The notes beneath the pieces were generated by a model. That model worked only from the letters and a program-made list of their open reading frames with translations, searched no databases and had not been told where the DNA came from. The position numbers were made by a program, and so were the translations under genes. DNA of 64,000 nt, from NCBI GenBank assembly GCA_944390805.1, contig CALXQW010000041.1:122094-186093 (forward strand), in the 5' to 3' direction. Source of the stretch: an uncultured Opitutales bacterium (lineage in GTDB: Bacteria > Verrucomicrobiota > Verrucomicrobiia > Opitutales > Intestinicryptomonadaceae). Below are positions 18,321-26,870 of this stretch, piece after piece. Every line of letters begins with the position of its first letter. Position 1 is the first letter of the stretch.

Positions 18321-20174
18321 TCACTTTCTTATTACCGCTCCGAACTTGCAGGCTTGATAGCAGGCCGAGCAAGATATGCACTTTTGCTCGTCTATAGAAT
18401 AGGCCTGGCCCCTGGCACCGTGTGCCGCCCCCGTGGGGCACGCCCTCGAGCACATTCCGCAAGAGCGGCATTTCTCCGCATCTATTTCAAATTTTACAAG
18501 GCCTGGGCACGCTAGCGCCGGACAACGCTTGTCTTTTATGTGCGCCATGTATTCGTCCTCAAAATAGCGCAGAGTGGTAAGTATCGGGTTTGGAGCCGTC
18601 TGACCAAGTCCGCACAGGGCAGACTGCTTCATGGACATGCATATTTTCTTGAGCTTTTCTATGTCCTCCAGCTCTCCTTTTCCGTCGCAAATTTTCGTCA
18701 GAATATTCAGCGCATGCTGAGTGCCCATTCTGCACGGAACGCATTTGCCGCAAGATTCCTTTCCGGTAAATGTAAGGAAGTATTTTGCAACCTCGACCAT
18801 GCATGAGTCTTCATTCATGACAACCATTCCGCCCGAGCCCATTATGGCTCCCTGCGCGGCAAGATTCTCGTAGTCGACCGGAACAGACAGATGCGCCGCC
18901 GTAAGACAGCCGCCTGAAGGTCCGCCCGACTGCACCGCCTTGAATTTCTTTCCGTCTGAACAGCCTCCGCCTATCTTATTTATTATGTCTCCCAGCGGAA
19001 TTCCCATTTCCACCTCTATAAGACCCGTGCGCTCTATCTTGCCGGCAAGGGAGAACGTCTTTGTTCCCTTGCTCTTCTCGGTTCCCAAAGATGCGTAGAA
19101 GTCGGCTCCCTCGCGCATTATTGAAGACGCCGCCGCAAGAGTCTCAACGTTGTTTATGTTTGTTGGCTTCTTGAATAGCCCGCTGTTTGCCGGAAATGGA
19201 GGCTTACTTCTGGGCATAGCCCTGACGCCCTCTATCGACGCCATCAAAGATGTTTCCTCTCCGCATACGAAAGCTCCCGCTCCCTTCTTTATCTTTATCT
19301 CAAAATAGAAGTCTCCTATCTTGTTCTTCAGAAGTCCGGCTTGCTCCGCCTGGCTTATCGCGTTTTGAAGCCTTTTTATTGCAAGGGGATATTCGCTTCT
19401 TACATATATGTAGCCGCATTTTGCACCTATGGCGTATCCGGCTATCATCAGCCCCTCTATGACGGCGTGCGGATCTCCCTCCAATACAGATCTGTCCATA
19501 AACGCGCCGGGGTCTCCCTCGTCGGCGTTGCATATCACGTATTTTACGTCGTTTTGAGACTTGCGCGCAAAACCCCACTTAACCCCGGTTGGGAATCCGG
19601 CGCCTCCTCTGCCGCGCAGGCCACTCTTTGTCATCTCCGCTATGACCTCCTCCGGAGTCATATCCAAACAGCGCTCAAAACCCTTGTAGCCGCCGCGGGC
19701 AAGATAATGGTGCATGCTCTCCGGATCTATCACGCCAGTGTTGCGCAAAACTATGCGCTTTTGCAGCTCCACCATGGGGTGTTTCTTGAAAGGTATAACT
19801 CCCTGGAACGGCTCATCCGCCATAACGGCAAGCGCCTTCTTTCCTACAACCTCTCCGCCAACAAGATGGCTCTTAACAAGCTCTGCTATGTCCGAGGGCT
19901 TCACCTTGCCGTAAAGCACAGAGGGTTCTCCTTCCCTGCGTATCTCAACAAGAGGCTCGGCATAGCACAGCCCTATGCAGCCTGTCGATACCACGTCAAC
20001 CTTCCCCTCAAGGCCATTTTCCTTCAGAGCCTCTTCTATCTTCCCAAAAAGCGCATCCGCTCCGGCTGCCTTTCCGCAAGTTGCCGCTCCAACCATTATG
20101 CGGGCTTTCTTGGGAGAGGAGAAATCCTCCCAAACCTTGGAGGCCTCTTCCCTTAACGATTTTAAAATTTCCAT
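18321..20174 (-). CDS. NuoF/HydB-like NADH-binding FMN subunit
   Basis: A 617-residue subunit. Residues 1-105 form a thioredoxin-like [2Fe-2S] domain (Cys33, Cys66, Cys70). The NuoF core follows with the FMN/NADH loop GRGGAGFPTGVKW (188-200) and CNADEGDPGAFMDR, an SLBB segment, and the [4Fe-4S] set around SCGKCVPCRMGT and SALCGLGQ. The C-terminus adds two ferredoxin clusters (CRSCGMCSRACPTG and CISCSACYQACKFG). This layout is that of HydB/HndC and the bifurcating transhydrogenase NADH subunit, and differs from respiratory NuoF, which lacks both end domains. It lies 7 bases before the NuoG-NfnA fusion and 4 bases after the NuoE-like gene, so one operon. Confidence 0.9.
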   Translation of the reverse strand: MEILKSLREEASKVWEDFSSPKKARIMVGAATCGKAAGADALFGKIEEALKENGLEGKVDVVSTGCIGLCYAEPLVEIRREGEPSVLYGKVKPSDIAELVKSHLVGGEVVGKKALAVMADEPFQGVIPFKKHPMVELQKRIVLRNTGVIDPESMHHYLARGGYKGFERCLDMTPEEVIAEMTKSGLRGRGGAGFPTGVKWGFARKSQNDVKYVICNADEGDPGAFMDRSVLEGDPHAVIEGLMIAGYAIGAKCGYIYVRSEYPLAIKRLQNAISQAEQAGLLKNKIGDFYFEIKIKKGAGAFVCGEETSLMASIEGVRAMPRSKPPFPANSGLFKKPTNINNVETLAAASSIMREGADFYASLGTEKSKGTKTFSLAGKIERTGLIEVEMGIPLGDIINKIGGGCSDGKKFKAVQSGGPSGGCLTAAHLSVPVDYENLAAQGAIMGSGGMVVMNEDSCMVEVAKYFLTFTGKESCGKCVPCRMGTQHALNILTKICDGKGELEDIEKLKKICMSMKQSALCGLGQTAPNPILTTLRYFEDEYMAHIKDKRCPALACPGLVKFEIDAEKCRSCGMCSRACPTGAAHGARGQAYSIDEQKCISCSACYQACKFGAVIRK

Positions 20175-20178
20175 AAGA

Positions 20179-20637
20179 CTACTTCAGCTCCTTGAGGATT
20201 TTTTCAAGCTCTGGCAAGGTTAGCCTACCGTAAACCTTGTCGTCCACTACCATAGCCGGCGCCAATGCGCAGGCTCCAAGACATGCAACATGCTCCAGAC
20301 TTATAAGCCCGTCCGGCGTTGTCTGCCCTTCTTCTATCCCCAAACGCTGCTTGAGTGCCTTAAGAAGATTGCCCGATCCTCTCACATGGCATGCCGTTCC
20401 TTGGCATACTTTTATGGTGTGCTTGCCGGGCTTTGTGAACTTAAATTGCGCGTAGAAGCTGACGACGGAATAAATGTCGGCCTTGGAAAGATTGAAATAT
20501 TTCGCCAAAGCCTCTACCGCAGCTTCGGAAATATAACCGTCTCTCTCTTGCACCTCTTGCAAGGCCGGCACCAGATATTCGCGTTTCGGCTCGAACTTAC
20601 AAAACGAGTCGGTTGAATTTGATGCGTTGGTTGACAT
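20179..20637 (-). CDS. NuoE/HydC-like [2Fe-2S] subunit
   Basis: A 152-residue thioredoxin-fold protein with the four cluster ligands Cys78, Cys83, Cys119 and Cys123 in CQGTACHVRG and ACLGACALAP. This is the small partner of NuoF-type subunits; it accepts electrons in the NADH-oxidising module. It is the first gene of the four-gene minus-strand operon (NuoE, NuoF, NuoG-NfnA, NfnB order), a gene order shared with bifurcating hydrogenases but here without a hydrogenase. About 180 AT-rich bases precede it and should hold the promoter. Confidence 0.92.
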   Translation of the reverse strand: MSTNASNSTDSFCKFEPKREYLVPALQEVQERDGYISEAAVEALAKYFNLSKADIYSVVSFYAQFKFTKPGKHTIKVCQGTACHVRGSGNLLKALKQRLGIEEGQTTPDGLISLEHVACLGACALAPAMVVDDKVYGRLTLPELEKILKELK

Positions 20638-20814
20638 AGTTATAAAAAGAAAGTACTTTTATAATATGCCACACCCCCTCTGCTTTGCAAACATTTTATG
20701 TAAAAATCAACTCAATATATTCTCAAAAAAATTCAACTTGCCTGCGGAAAATCCCCTATGTGCTCTTTATTCTAACTTAACAGCATCTTGCTGCTATTTT
20801 TGTAAAAAGCGGCA

Positions 20815-22722
20815 CTATTTTTCTATAAATTCTATCTTTCCGGAATTGTTCGTATTGTCATAAAGGGAAATCTCAGAGCAGAAATCTGCCCTGATAACAA
20901 AGTCGGAGTCTTTAACTCCTTCGGAAGACAGCCTTGGCGGATAGAATGTACAGTTTGATATTTCCGCTTCTTTTACAGAGCGCATGTACACCGCACATCC
21001 AAGCCAGTCGGAAAACTCGCACCCATATATCTTCAGATTGGAGTTGAAATAGGCTTTTTCTCCGTCGTAAAGCGGAACGCCCTTGTCCATTAGAATTTTT
21101 CGGGCCGCTCCAAAACGCACGCCTGTTGCCAGGCTAGATATATCCCCGCCGGGCCAGTGTTTCTGGTACATGCCTAGCCTTCCGTTTGAGGAGAATTTGC
21201 ATCCGTTTATTTCAACATTTTCGCTATACAATCCTTCGGGCCAGCCTGGTTCGTTGTGCATTGTTATTGCGGAAGACCCAAGGTTCTCAAAGCGGCAGCC
21301 TTCCACGGATACGTCGGACGCCTTTATGTAAAGACCAAATCTGCTCGAGTTGCAAAACTTGCTGTTTTTTATTTTAAGCCCGCGGGAGTCAGAAAGATTG
21401 TATACGGTTATGTCTGTCTTTTTATTTAAGCCTGGGCGCAATCCATTTATATCCCTGTCGAGACGAGCCGTAGACGACGCGCTGTTGAACGATACAACTT
21501 TTGCCCTTGCAAAAACCTCCCCGCTTTCGGCACTGAAGAATGCAAGAGTGTCCCCTGCTGATATTTCTCCTTTAAATAGTTTGTAGGGCTTGCCGTCTGC
21601 GGCCTTGCAAAGTTCTATGTTTGCATTTCCGTTTACGGATTTGATGAAACACGGAGTCAGATACATATTTAGGCAATCGTCTGAAGCCCCGCTTATAAGG
21701 CAATTTTCTATTGTTACATTTCGGCAGTGGGGCAGGTGAAATCCGTCGGCATTTACAGATTTTGGGCGCCCGGGCTTTATTCTTGCTGCGCATGATAAGA
21801 ACTTAAGCCCCGAACATCTCGAAAATGTAAACGCCCCCGCTCCCGACGCGTAAATATTGATGTTTTCAAGAATGCAGCCACTATTTGAACTTCCTCCAAA
21901 TGCCGCCGCAGACCTCTTGCAATTTAAGATAAAAATATCTCCTTTTGAGATCTTGGAGAGAGAATCTCCACCCCTGTTTGGAGATGTAAAAATCTTGTAG
22001 AGGTTTCCTCCCAGTGGGGTTATCTTTGTTGTTCGAACGGCGTCGGTGCCGGATAAAATTGCCCCGGGAATGTCTCTTTCCAGAAAGAATCCGCCATCTC
22101 CTCCTCTTAGAGCCGGCGAACTGAAAGCCGGATATCCGCTAAAAAGCGCAACTATAAAACTATATTCTAATGTATTTACGCTTTCAACACTTCCTGCCGC
22201 ATAGGGTTGCTCGGCAAAATCGAGCTCCATGTTTTTAACATGCACATATTCGCAGTTATTTATGGTAAGAAAGCCTTTTGAATTGTCGTGCTGCAAAAAT
22301 AGCGCGCCGTTTCCGTCAATTACAACGCATTTTGCGTTCTCCAAAACAAGGGTTCTTCCACCTCCGCGCGAGCCTTCGCTTGGACGAAGATCGTAAACGC
22401 CCTTTTCAAATGTCAGTACAGCGTTCTTTTCCTTTGCAAGCGCGTCGAGAGCCGCTTGTATTGAGGATAAGTCGCATTTGCCGTCTCCGGGTATGGCGCC
22501 GAAATCAGATACCTTAATTACAGACCCTCTTGTAGAAAGTATTTTCTCCTTTACTTCCATAGTCTTTGCTGCGGGGTCTCCGGTGTTCCCTCCGCACGGC
22601 CTGCACGGGAATTGCGCCATATCTGCACCCTCCTGGGCAGATAGCGTTAAGGCGGATATGAAAAATAACGCGGCTGCCATCTTTGCGCCGCGCACAAGAA
22701 AAGTGTGTGAAATAATTGCCAT
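20815..22722 (-). CDS. Secreted right-handed beta-helix enzyme (GH110-like / pectate-lyase-fold)
   Basis: A 635-residue exported protein. The start is supported by AGGAATATCA just before ATG. An N-terminal basic/hydrophobic segment ends near LSAQ (about residue 30). The mature part opens with IKVSDFGAIPGDGKCD, the first turn of pectate-lyase-3/GH28-type parallel beta-helices, and continues through many PbH1-like repeats with Asn ladders. SGASDDCLNMY near the middle holds a paired Asp that could be catalytic, followed by an inserted beta-barrel-like segment, as I remember for GH110 alpha-1,3-galactosidases. The protein has a clear paralogue at 43131-44951. Family assignment is tentative; the fold is secure. 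Confidence 0.7.
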   Translation of the reverse strand: MAIISHTFLVRGAKMAAALFFISALTLSAQEGADMAQFPCRPCGGNTGDPAAKTMEVKEKILSTRGSVIKVSDFGAIPGDGKCDLSSIQAALDALAKEKNAVLTFEKGVYDLRPSEGSRGGGRTLVLENAKCVVIDGNGALFLQHDNSKGFLTINNCEYVHVKNMELDFAEQPYAAGSVESVNTLEYSFIVALFSGYPAFSSPALRGGDGGFFLERDIPGAILSGTDAVRTTKITPLGGNLYKIFTSPNRGGDSLSKISKGDIFILNCKRSAAAFGGSSNSGCILENINIYASGAGAFTFSRCSGLKFLSCAARIKPGRPKSVNADGFHLPHCRNVTIENCLISGASDDCLNMYLTPCFIKSVNGNANIELCKAADGKPYKLFKGEISAGDTLAFFSAESGEVFARAKVVSFNSASSTARLDRDINGLRPGLNKKTDITVYNLSDSRGLKIKNSKFCNSSRFGLYIKASDVSVEGCRFENLGSSAITMHNEPGWPEGLYSENVEINGCKFSSNGRLGMYQKHWPGGDISSLATGVRFGAARKILMDKGVPLYDGEKAYFNSNLKIYGCEFSDWLGCAVYMRSVKEAEISNCTFYPPRLSSEGVKDSDFVIRADFCSEISLYDNTNNSGKIEFIEK

Positions 22723-23127
22723 TGATATTCCTATGGGCAGATAGCCATTTTTTTAGACTTGGCGCAAGCGCGTTTTTTATGCATGTAAAAATAAATTATA
22801 TATATGTATTTATGTATTAATTTAAGATGCAAAATATATATTTGTGCAGTTTCTTTAATATGTATATACACTTATTTTATTGTAAAATAATATTTATTAG
22901 TTTGTTTTATCTTTAAGGTGAGGAAATGTTTTTATATCTTTGAATAAATTTTCAGGTATTTTGATGTATGTCTTTTTCAGATCTCTTCAAAGAAAAATCT
23001 CGTGCATCGCAGTAAAAATATGGGTTTGCATGCCGCCGCTATGCCGCAAGTTGCTCCTTAAAAATTCCTGCGTTTGAAATGCTACTTTTTCTTGAAAGAT
23101 GTTCTAATTTTGGGTAAGTTTGTAAAT
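22723..23127. other. Divergent AT-rich promoter region
   Basis: About 400 bases between the beta-helix gene and nfeD. Very AT-rich, with several TATATATG-like strings that make promoter calls unreliable. No gene, tRNA or strong hairpin is seen. Confidence 0.5.
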
Positions 23128-24531
23128 ATGAAAGTTGCGGCAGTTCTTCTTTTCTTGCCATTATTTTTTATGCTTTTCCCCGCCCTTGGGGCGGACGCAG
23201 AATCTTTTGCCCAGAATCGGGAAAATAAGGTATTGAGCGTTCCCGTGCAGGGGCAGATAGGCAGGCCAAAGATTTATATAATACGCCGCGCGCTATCGGT
23301 TGCAGAAAGCGGAGGATATGCGGCGGTAGTGTTAGATATGAATACCCCTGGCGGGGATCTTGCGTCGACATTGGAGATTATGCGCATGGTTTCAGAATCT
23401 AAGAGACCCGTGTATTGCTATGTCAATACGGACGCAATCAGCGCGGGCTCTTACATTGCAAGCTGCTGCGAGCAAATCTGGTTTGCGCCAAAAGGTGTAA
23501 TTGGTGCGGCGGAGGCGGTTTCGTCTACGGGTGCGGACATATCGGAGGCTATGAAAAGAAAGATAAGCAGCTATCTGTCCGCAAAGGTGAAGGCCTATGC
23601 TGGGCGTTTCCCGTACAGGGCTGAAGTTCAGCGGGCCTTTTCCGACGCTGACTACGTTCTTAAGATAGACGGAAAGACTCTTAAGAAAGAGGGCGAGCTA
23701 CTCTCTCTTACCGCCGATGAGGCCGCAAAAATCTACGCAGGCTTTCCGTTGCTTTCAAGCGGAACGGCTGTATCGGAGAACGCCTTGCTCGATAAGATAT
23801 TCGGTGTGGGAAACTTTTCTCTTGAGAAGTTCGACTTGGCAATGTTTGAGAGGATATCTGAGGTAATAAATGCCCTTTCTTCCGTCCTGATAGGTTTGGG
23901 GGTATTTCTCATCGTCTTAGAGTTTAAATTTGGAGCTGGTGGCGCCCTCGGTCTTGGAGGCGGCGCGTGTTTGCTGGTGGTATTTCTTGGAGCGTATTTG
24001 GCGGGATTATCCGGATACGAAGAAATTGCCGTGTTTGCGCTCGGCGCGCTGCTTATTCTTGCCGATGCGTATTTCTTTGGTTTTTCCTCCGCAATGGCTG
24101 TTTTGGGGGCCGCCGCTGTTGTAGGGGCTCTAATCTTTGCGCTTTCGGGCTCGGGTGGAACGGCGTTTTCCTTTGATGCGGCGTCTCTTCTTGACGGGGC
24201 TTTTAAGGTGTCGGCAGGGATTATCGGCGGCTTTATATTTGCGTGGATATTCTTCAAAGCCTTTGCAAAGAGCCCATTATGGCGCAAGATAGTGCCGCAG
24301 GACGGGCCTATTATTTCCGTAGAGAGTTTTGATGGCGGGAATCTTGGCGGATCTTTTCCCGAGCTCGGCCTTAAGGGCGTTGCCGTGGGAGACCTTAGCC
24401 CGAATGGGAAAATACTGATAAACGGAAGGACTGTTGAGGCGGCTTTGCCTTTCGGCAGGGCTAAACGCGGAACTTTGGTTGAGGTTGTCGGTAAAAAAGA
24501 TTTTTATTTTGTTGTAAAGGCAGTCAAAGAC
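23128..24531 (+). CDS. nfeD: Membrane-bound serine protease NfeD, long form
   Basis: A 468-residue protein: signal peptide (1-22), a ClpP/SppA-class protease domain with MNTPGGDLAST and ISAGSYIAS (probable nucleophile Ser106), a block of four to five membrane segments (about 245-390), and a C-terminal OB-fold NfeD domain ending in TLVEVVGKKDFYFVVK. I start at ATG 23128 because it directly gives the signal peptide; the longer upstream frame adds nothing recognisable. Long NfeD proteins partner with flotillin/stomatin-like proteins, and floA lies two genes downstream. This is the B. subtilis yqeZ-yqfA type arrangement. Confidence 0.88.
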
Positions 24532-24551
24532 TGAAAATATCAAAACTGGTT

Positions 24552-25019
24552 ATGGGCGCTGTTTTAACACTCATGATTTTGGGAACTCTCCTTCTTTTTG
24601 CGGAGGTGGTTGTTCCGGGCGGCGTGCTTGGAACAATAGGTGTTGTATGTTTTTTTGGAGCCGCGTTTGCCGCGTGGAAGGCGGCTGGCGCCGGACTTGC
24701 GGCGCTGGTGGTCTTAGCTGCGGTTTTACTGTCAATGCTTGCGGTTTTTGCGTGGGGATATGTTCTGCCCAAGACTAAGTTCGGCGGCAAGATACTTCCA
24801 AAGCCTGATGTTCCGGACGCAAAAGGCGGCCCGCTCGATTCTCTTCTCGGTAAGGAGTGCGTTGCCCTAACAAAAATGCTGCCATCGGGAAAGGTTAAGC
24901 TTGACGGCGGCGTGTTCGACGCAAGCTGTGTGGACGGTTCGGCCTCGGAGGGAGATTTGCTGGTTGTTGTCTCGGCGGATCTGGGAGAGTTGAAGGTTAG
25001 AAAACTCTCCAAGCCTTAG
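24552..25019 (+). CDS. Short NfeD-like membrane protein
   Basis: A 155-residue protein with two to three membrane segments in residues 1-75, including EVVVPGGVLGTIG as in NfeD membrane blocks, and a small beta-rich C-terminal domain (about 95-155) of OB-fold type with GKECVALTKMLPSGKV. It lacks any protease domain. It begins 17 bases after nfeD and precedes floA, so it is probably a second NfeD-type partner for FloA. The start codon has no obvious ribosome site, which suggests translational coupling. Confidence 0.8.
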   Translation: MGAVLTLMILGTLLLFAEVVVPGGVLGTIGVVCFFGAAFAAWKAAGAGLAALVVLAAVLLSMLAVFAWGYVLPKTKFGGKILPKPDVPDAKGGPLDSLLGKECVALTKMLPSGKVKLDGGVFDASCVDGSASEGDLLVVVSADLGELKVRKLSKP

Positions 25020-25100
25020 CTTGTGCGTACTTTTAATCTTGCGGTTTTCTAAACGTAAAAAAGAGTTAAAAAACAATACAGAAAAGGAAAAAAATACTTT

Positions 25101-26132
25101 ATGGAAATAATAAAAATAGCGGTTATAGCGGTGGGAGGGCTTGCAATTCTTGTCATGGCGGCCCTGGTCATAACATTTATAAATGTATGGATAAAGGCGA
25201 TGGCTTCCGGAGTGCCTATAAGTATGCTCTCCCTCTTGGGAATGAGGCTTAGGGGAGTTCCGTACGGAGAGATTGTTGAGGCGCGCATAACTGCTGTCAA
25301 GGCGGGTTTGGACGTGTCTATAGACGAGCTCGATAAACATTACCTTGCCGGAGGCAACCTTATGCCAACCGTTCAGGCTCTCATATCGGCGCGCAAGGCA
25401 AGAATGAATCTCGACTGGGAGGACGCTACAAGAATAGACTTGGCAACTAAGGGAACGGGGAAAACCGTTGTGGAGGCTGTTAGAACGTCTATCAATCCAA
25501 AAGTTATAGATTGTCCAAATCCAAATTCCGGAAGGGTATCGATAGACGGCGTTGCAAAAGATGGAATTCAGGTTAAAGTTAGAGCCCGCGTTACGGTGCG
25601 CACAAATCTTGAGAAATTTGTTGGTGGCGCCCAAGAGGAAACCATCATTGCGCGTGTAGGCGAGGGCATTGTAACTACGATAGGCTCGGCTGAAACATAC
25701 AAATTTGTTCTCGAATATCCCGACAGAATCTCGAAGGTTGTTCTTGAGAGGGGCTTGGATTCGGGCACTGCGTATGAGATTCTTTCCATAGACATCGCAG
25801 ATGTAGACGTAGGCGAAAATGTCGGCGCAAAGCTCCAGGAAGCCCAGGCTATAGCCAATAAAAATATGGCCCAGGCCCAGGCTGAAATACGCCGCGCGGC
25901 GGCCGTAGCTCTCGAGCAGGAAATGAAGGCTAAAGTACAAGAGATGAAAGCTAAGGTTGTTGAAAGCGAGGCGGCTGTTCCGCTGGCTCTTGCGGAGAGC
26001 TTAAAGAGCGGAAAAATGGGATTTATGGATTATTACAGACTTCAGAATATACAGTCTGATACAAATATGAGAGATTCCATATCGGGGGTGAAAACCTCGC
26101 CAATTCCAGATAAGAATATTCCAAAGCAGTAG
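25101..26132 (+). CDS. floA: Flotillin-like protein FloA
   Basis: A 343-residue membrane scaffold protein of the UPF0365 family. An N-terminal hydrophobic hairpin (about 5-30) is followed by [19 protein letters not shown], the SPFH-type core with [12 protein letters not shown], and a C-terminal Ala/Gln/Glu-rich coiled coil (about 245-310) ending in [16 protein letters not shown], a near-invariant FloA ending. FloA organises functional membrane microdomains. AAAAGGAAAA lies upstream of the ATG. It sits directly after two NfeD genes, its usual partners. Confidence 0.95.
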   Translation: MEIIKIAVIAVGGLAILVMAALVITFINVWIKAMASGVPISMLSLLGMRLRGVPYGEIVEARITAVKAGLDVSIDELDKHYLAGGNLMPTVQALISARKARMNLDWEDATRIDLATKGTGKTVVEAVRTSINPKVIDCPNPNSGRVSIDGVAKDGIQVKVRARVTVRTNLEKFVGGAQEETIIARVGEGIVTTIGSAETYKFVLEYPDRISKVVLERGLDSGTAYEILSIDIADVDVGENVGAKLQEAQAIANKNMAQAQAEIRRAAAVALEQEMKAKVQEMKAKVVESEAAVPLALAESLKSGKMGFMDYYRLQNIQSDTNMRDSISGVKTSPIPDKNIPKQ

Positions 26133-26169
26133 TGGCTGTCAGTGGAGTTCGGTGGTACCTGAATAGCTT

Positions 26170-26859
26170 ATGGACAGCAGCATAGTAGAGTTTTTAATCA
26201 TGGTGGCGGTTATCGTCGCTCCCATGATATTAAAAAATCTCTTCAAGGGGGGGGTGGATGCGGACGATATATTTTATCCGCCGGAAAAGAAGCCCCATTC
26301 CCAGCCTAAAGGTTCTGCGGCGGGTTCTCGCCATGCTCCAAATTCAAAAAGAGGCTCAGGCAGCCCCTTCATGAGAATGTCAACCCCTGACGAATGGGAC
26401 AAACGCAAGGTGGATAGAGAGGCTTATGCAAAGTCTTTTGAGCAAAAACGGCTGAAAAGAAGTTTTCCGGAGGCGCCAAAGCCTATTGTTTCGCCATTTG
26501 GTTTAGATCAGCCAAAACCTGTATTTGAAGATTTGTCGGATATGACTGATTCTTTGCATGCTGAGAATCTTAAAAGTGCGGATATTGCGGAAAAAGTATC
26601 GCTTATCTACGAGGCTCTGTCTAAGAAAAATGAAGCAGATGCCCATGGCGGCGGACTCTTTGGAAATTTAAACGGCGCTGAGCCTATAGACGTATGCGGA
26701 ACATCGTCTGATGCAATGGGGCAAACTGGGCGTGTAAGGGAATCTGTGCTTGATATTTTAAAATCTCCTGACGGGCTAAAAGCGGCTTTTGTGGCTTCTG
26801 AGATTCTCGGGGCTCCAATAGCCCTAAGGGGAGACATTCTAACAAGAACCCAAAACTAA
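26170..26859 (+). CDS. Hypothetical protein with N-terminal membrane anchor, in floA operon
   Basis: A 229-residue protein I cannot name. Residues 4-25 are one membrane segment (IVEFLIMVAVIVAPMILKNLF); the rest is polar, proline- and lysine-rich to about residue 130 and likely disordered. The C-terminus has VLDILKSPDGLKAAFVASEI followed by LGAPIALR. This resembles a short C-terminal motif (S/N-P-x-x-L-R-x-A-x-x-x-x-E-I-L-G-x-P) that I recall in Planctomycete and Verrucomicrobial hypothetical proteins. It lies 37 bases after floA and 11 before glgB, so it may work with the NfeD/FloA membrane system. Confidence 0.7.
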   Translation: MDSSIVEFLIMVAVIVAPMILKNLFKGGVDADDIFYPPEKKPHSQPKGSAAGSRHAPNSKRGSGSPFMRMSTPDEWDKRKVDREAYAKSFEQKRLKRSFPEAPKPIVSPFGLDQPKPVFEDLSDMTDSLHAENLKSADIAEKVSLIYEALSKKNEADAHGGGLFGNLNGAEPIDVCGTSSDAMGQTGRVRESVLDILKSPDGLKAAFVASEILGAPIALRGDILTRTQN

Positions 26860-26870
26860 TAGAGGCAGTT

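Noticed and set aside
15881..20637. Electron-bifurcating [FeFe]-hydrogenase (HydABC)
   Set aside because: The NuoE/F/G-like order matches, but the large subunit has no H-cluster domain; it carries an NfnA-like flavin module instead.
15881..20637. Respiratory complex I peripheral arm (nuoEFG)
   Set aside because: The NuoF-like protein has extra N- and C-terminal Fe-S domains and the NuoG-like protein is fused to an NfnA module; no nuoB, C, D or I is nearby.
25049..25300. Minus-strand open frames opposite floA, recA, dnaE and other genes
   Set aside because: These are shadows of strongly coding plus-strand genes with no own ribosome sites or motifs.
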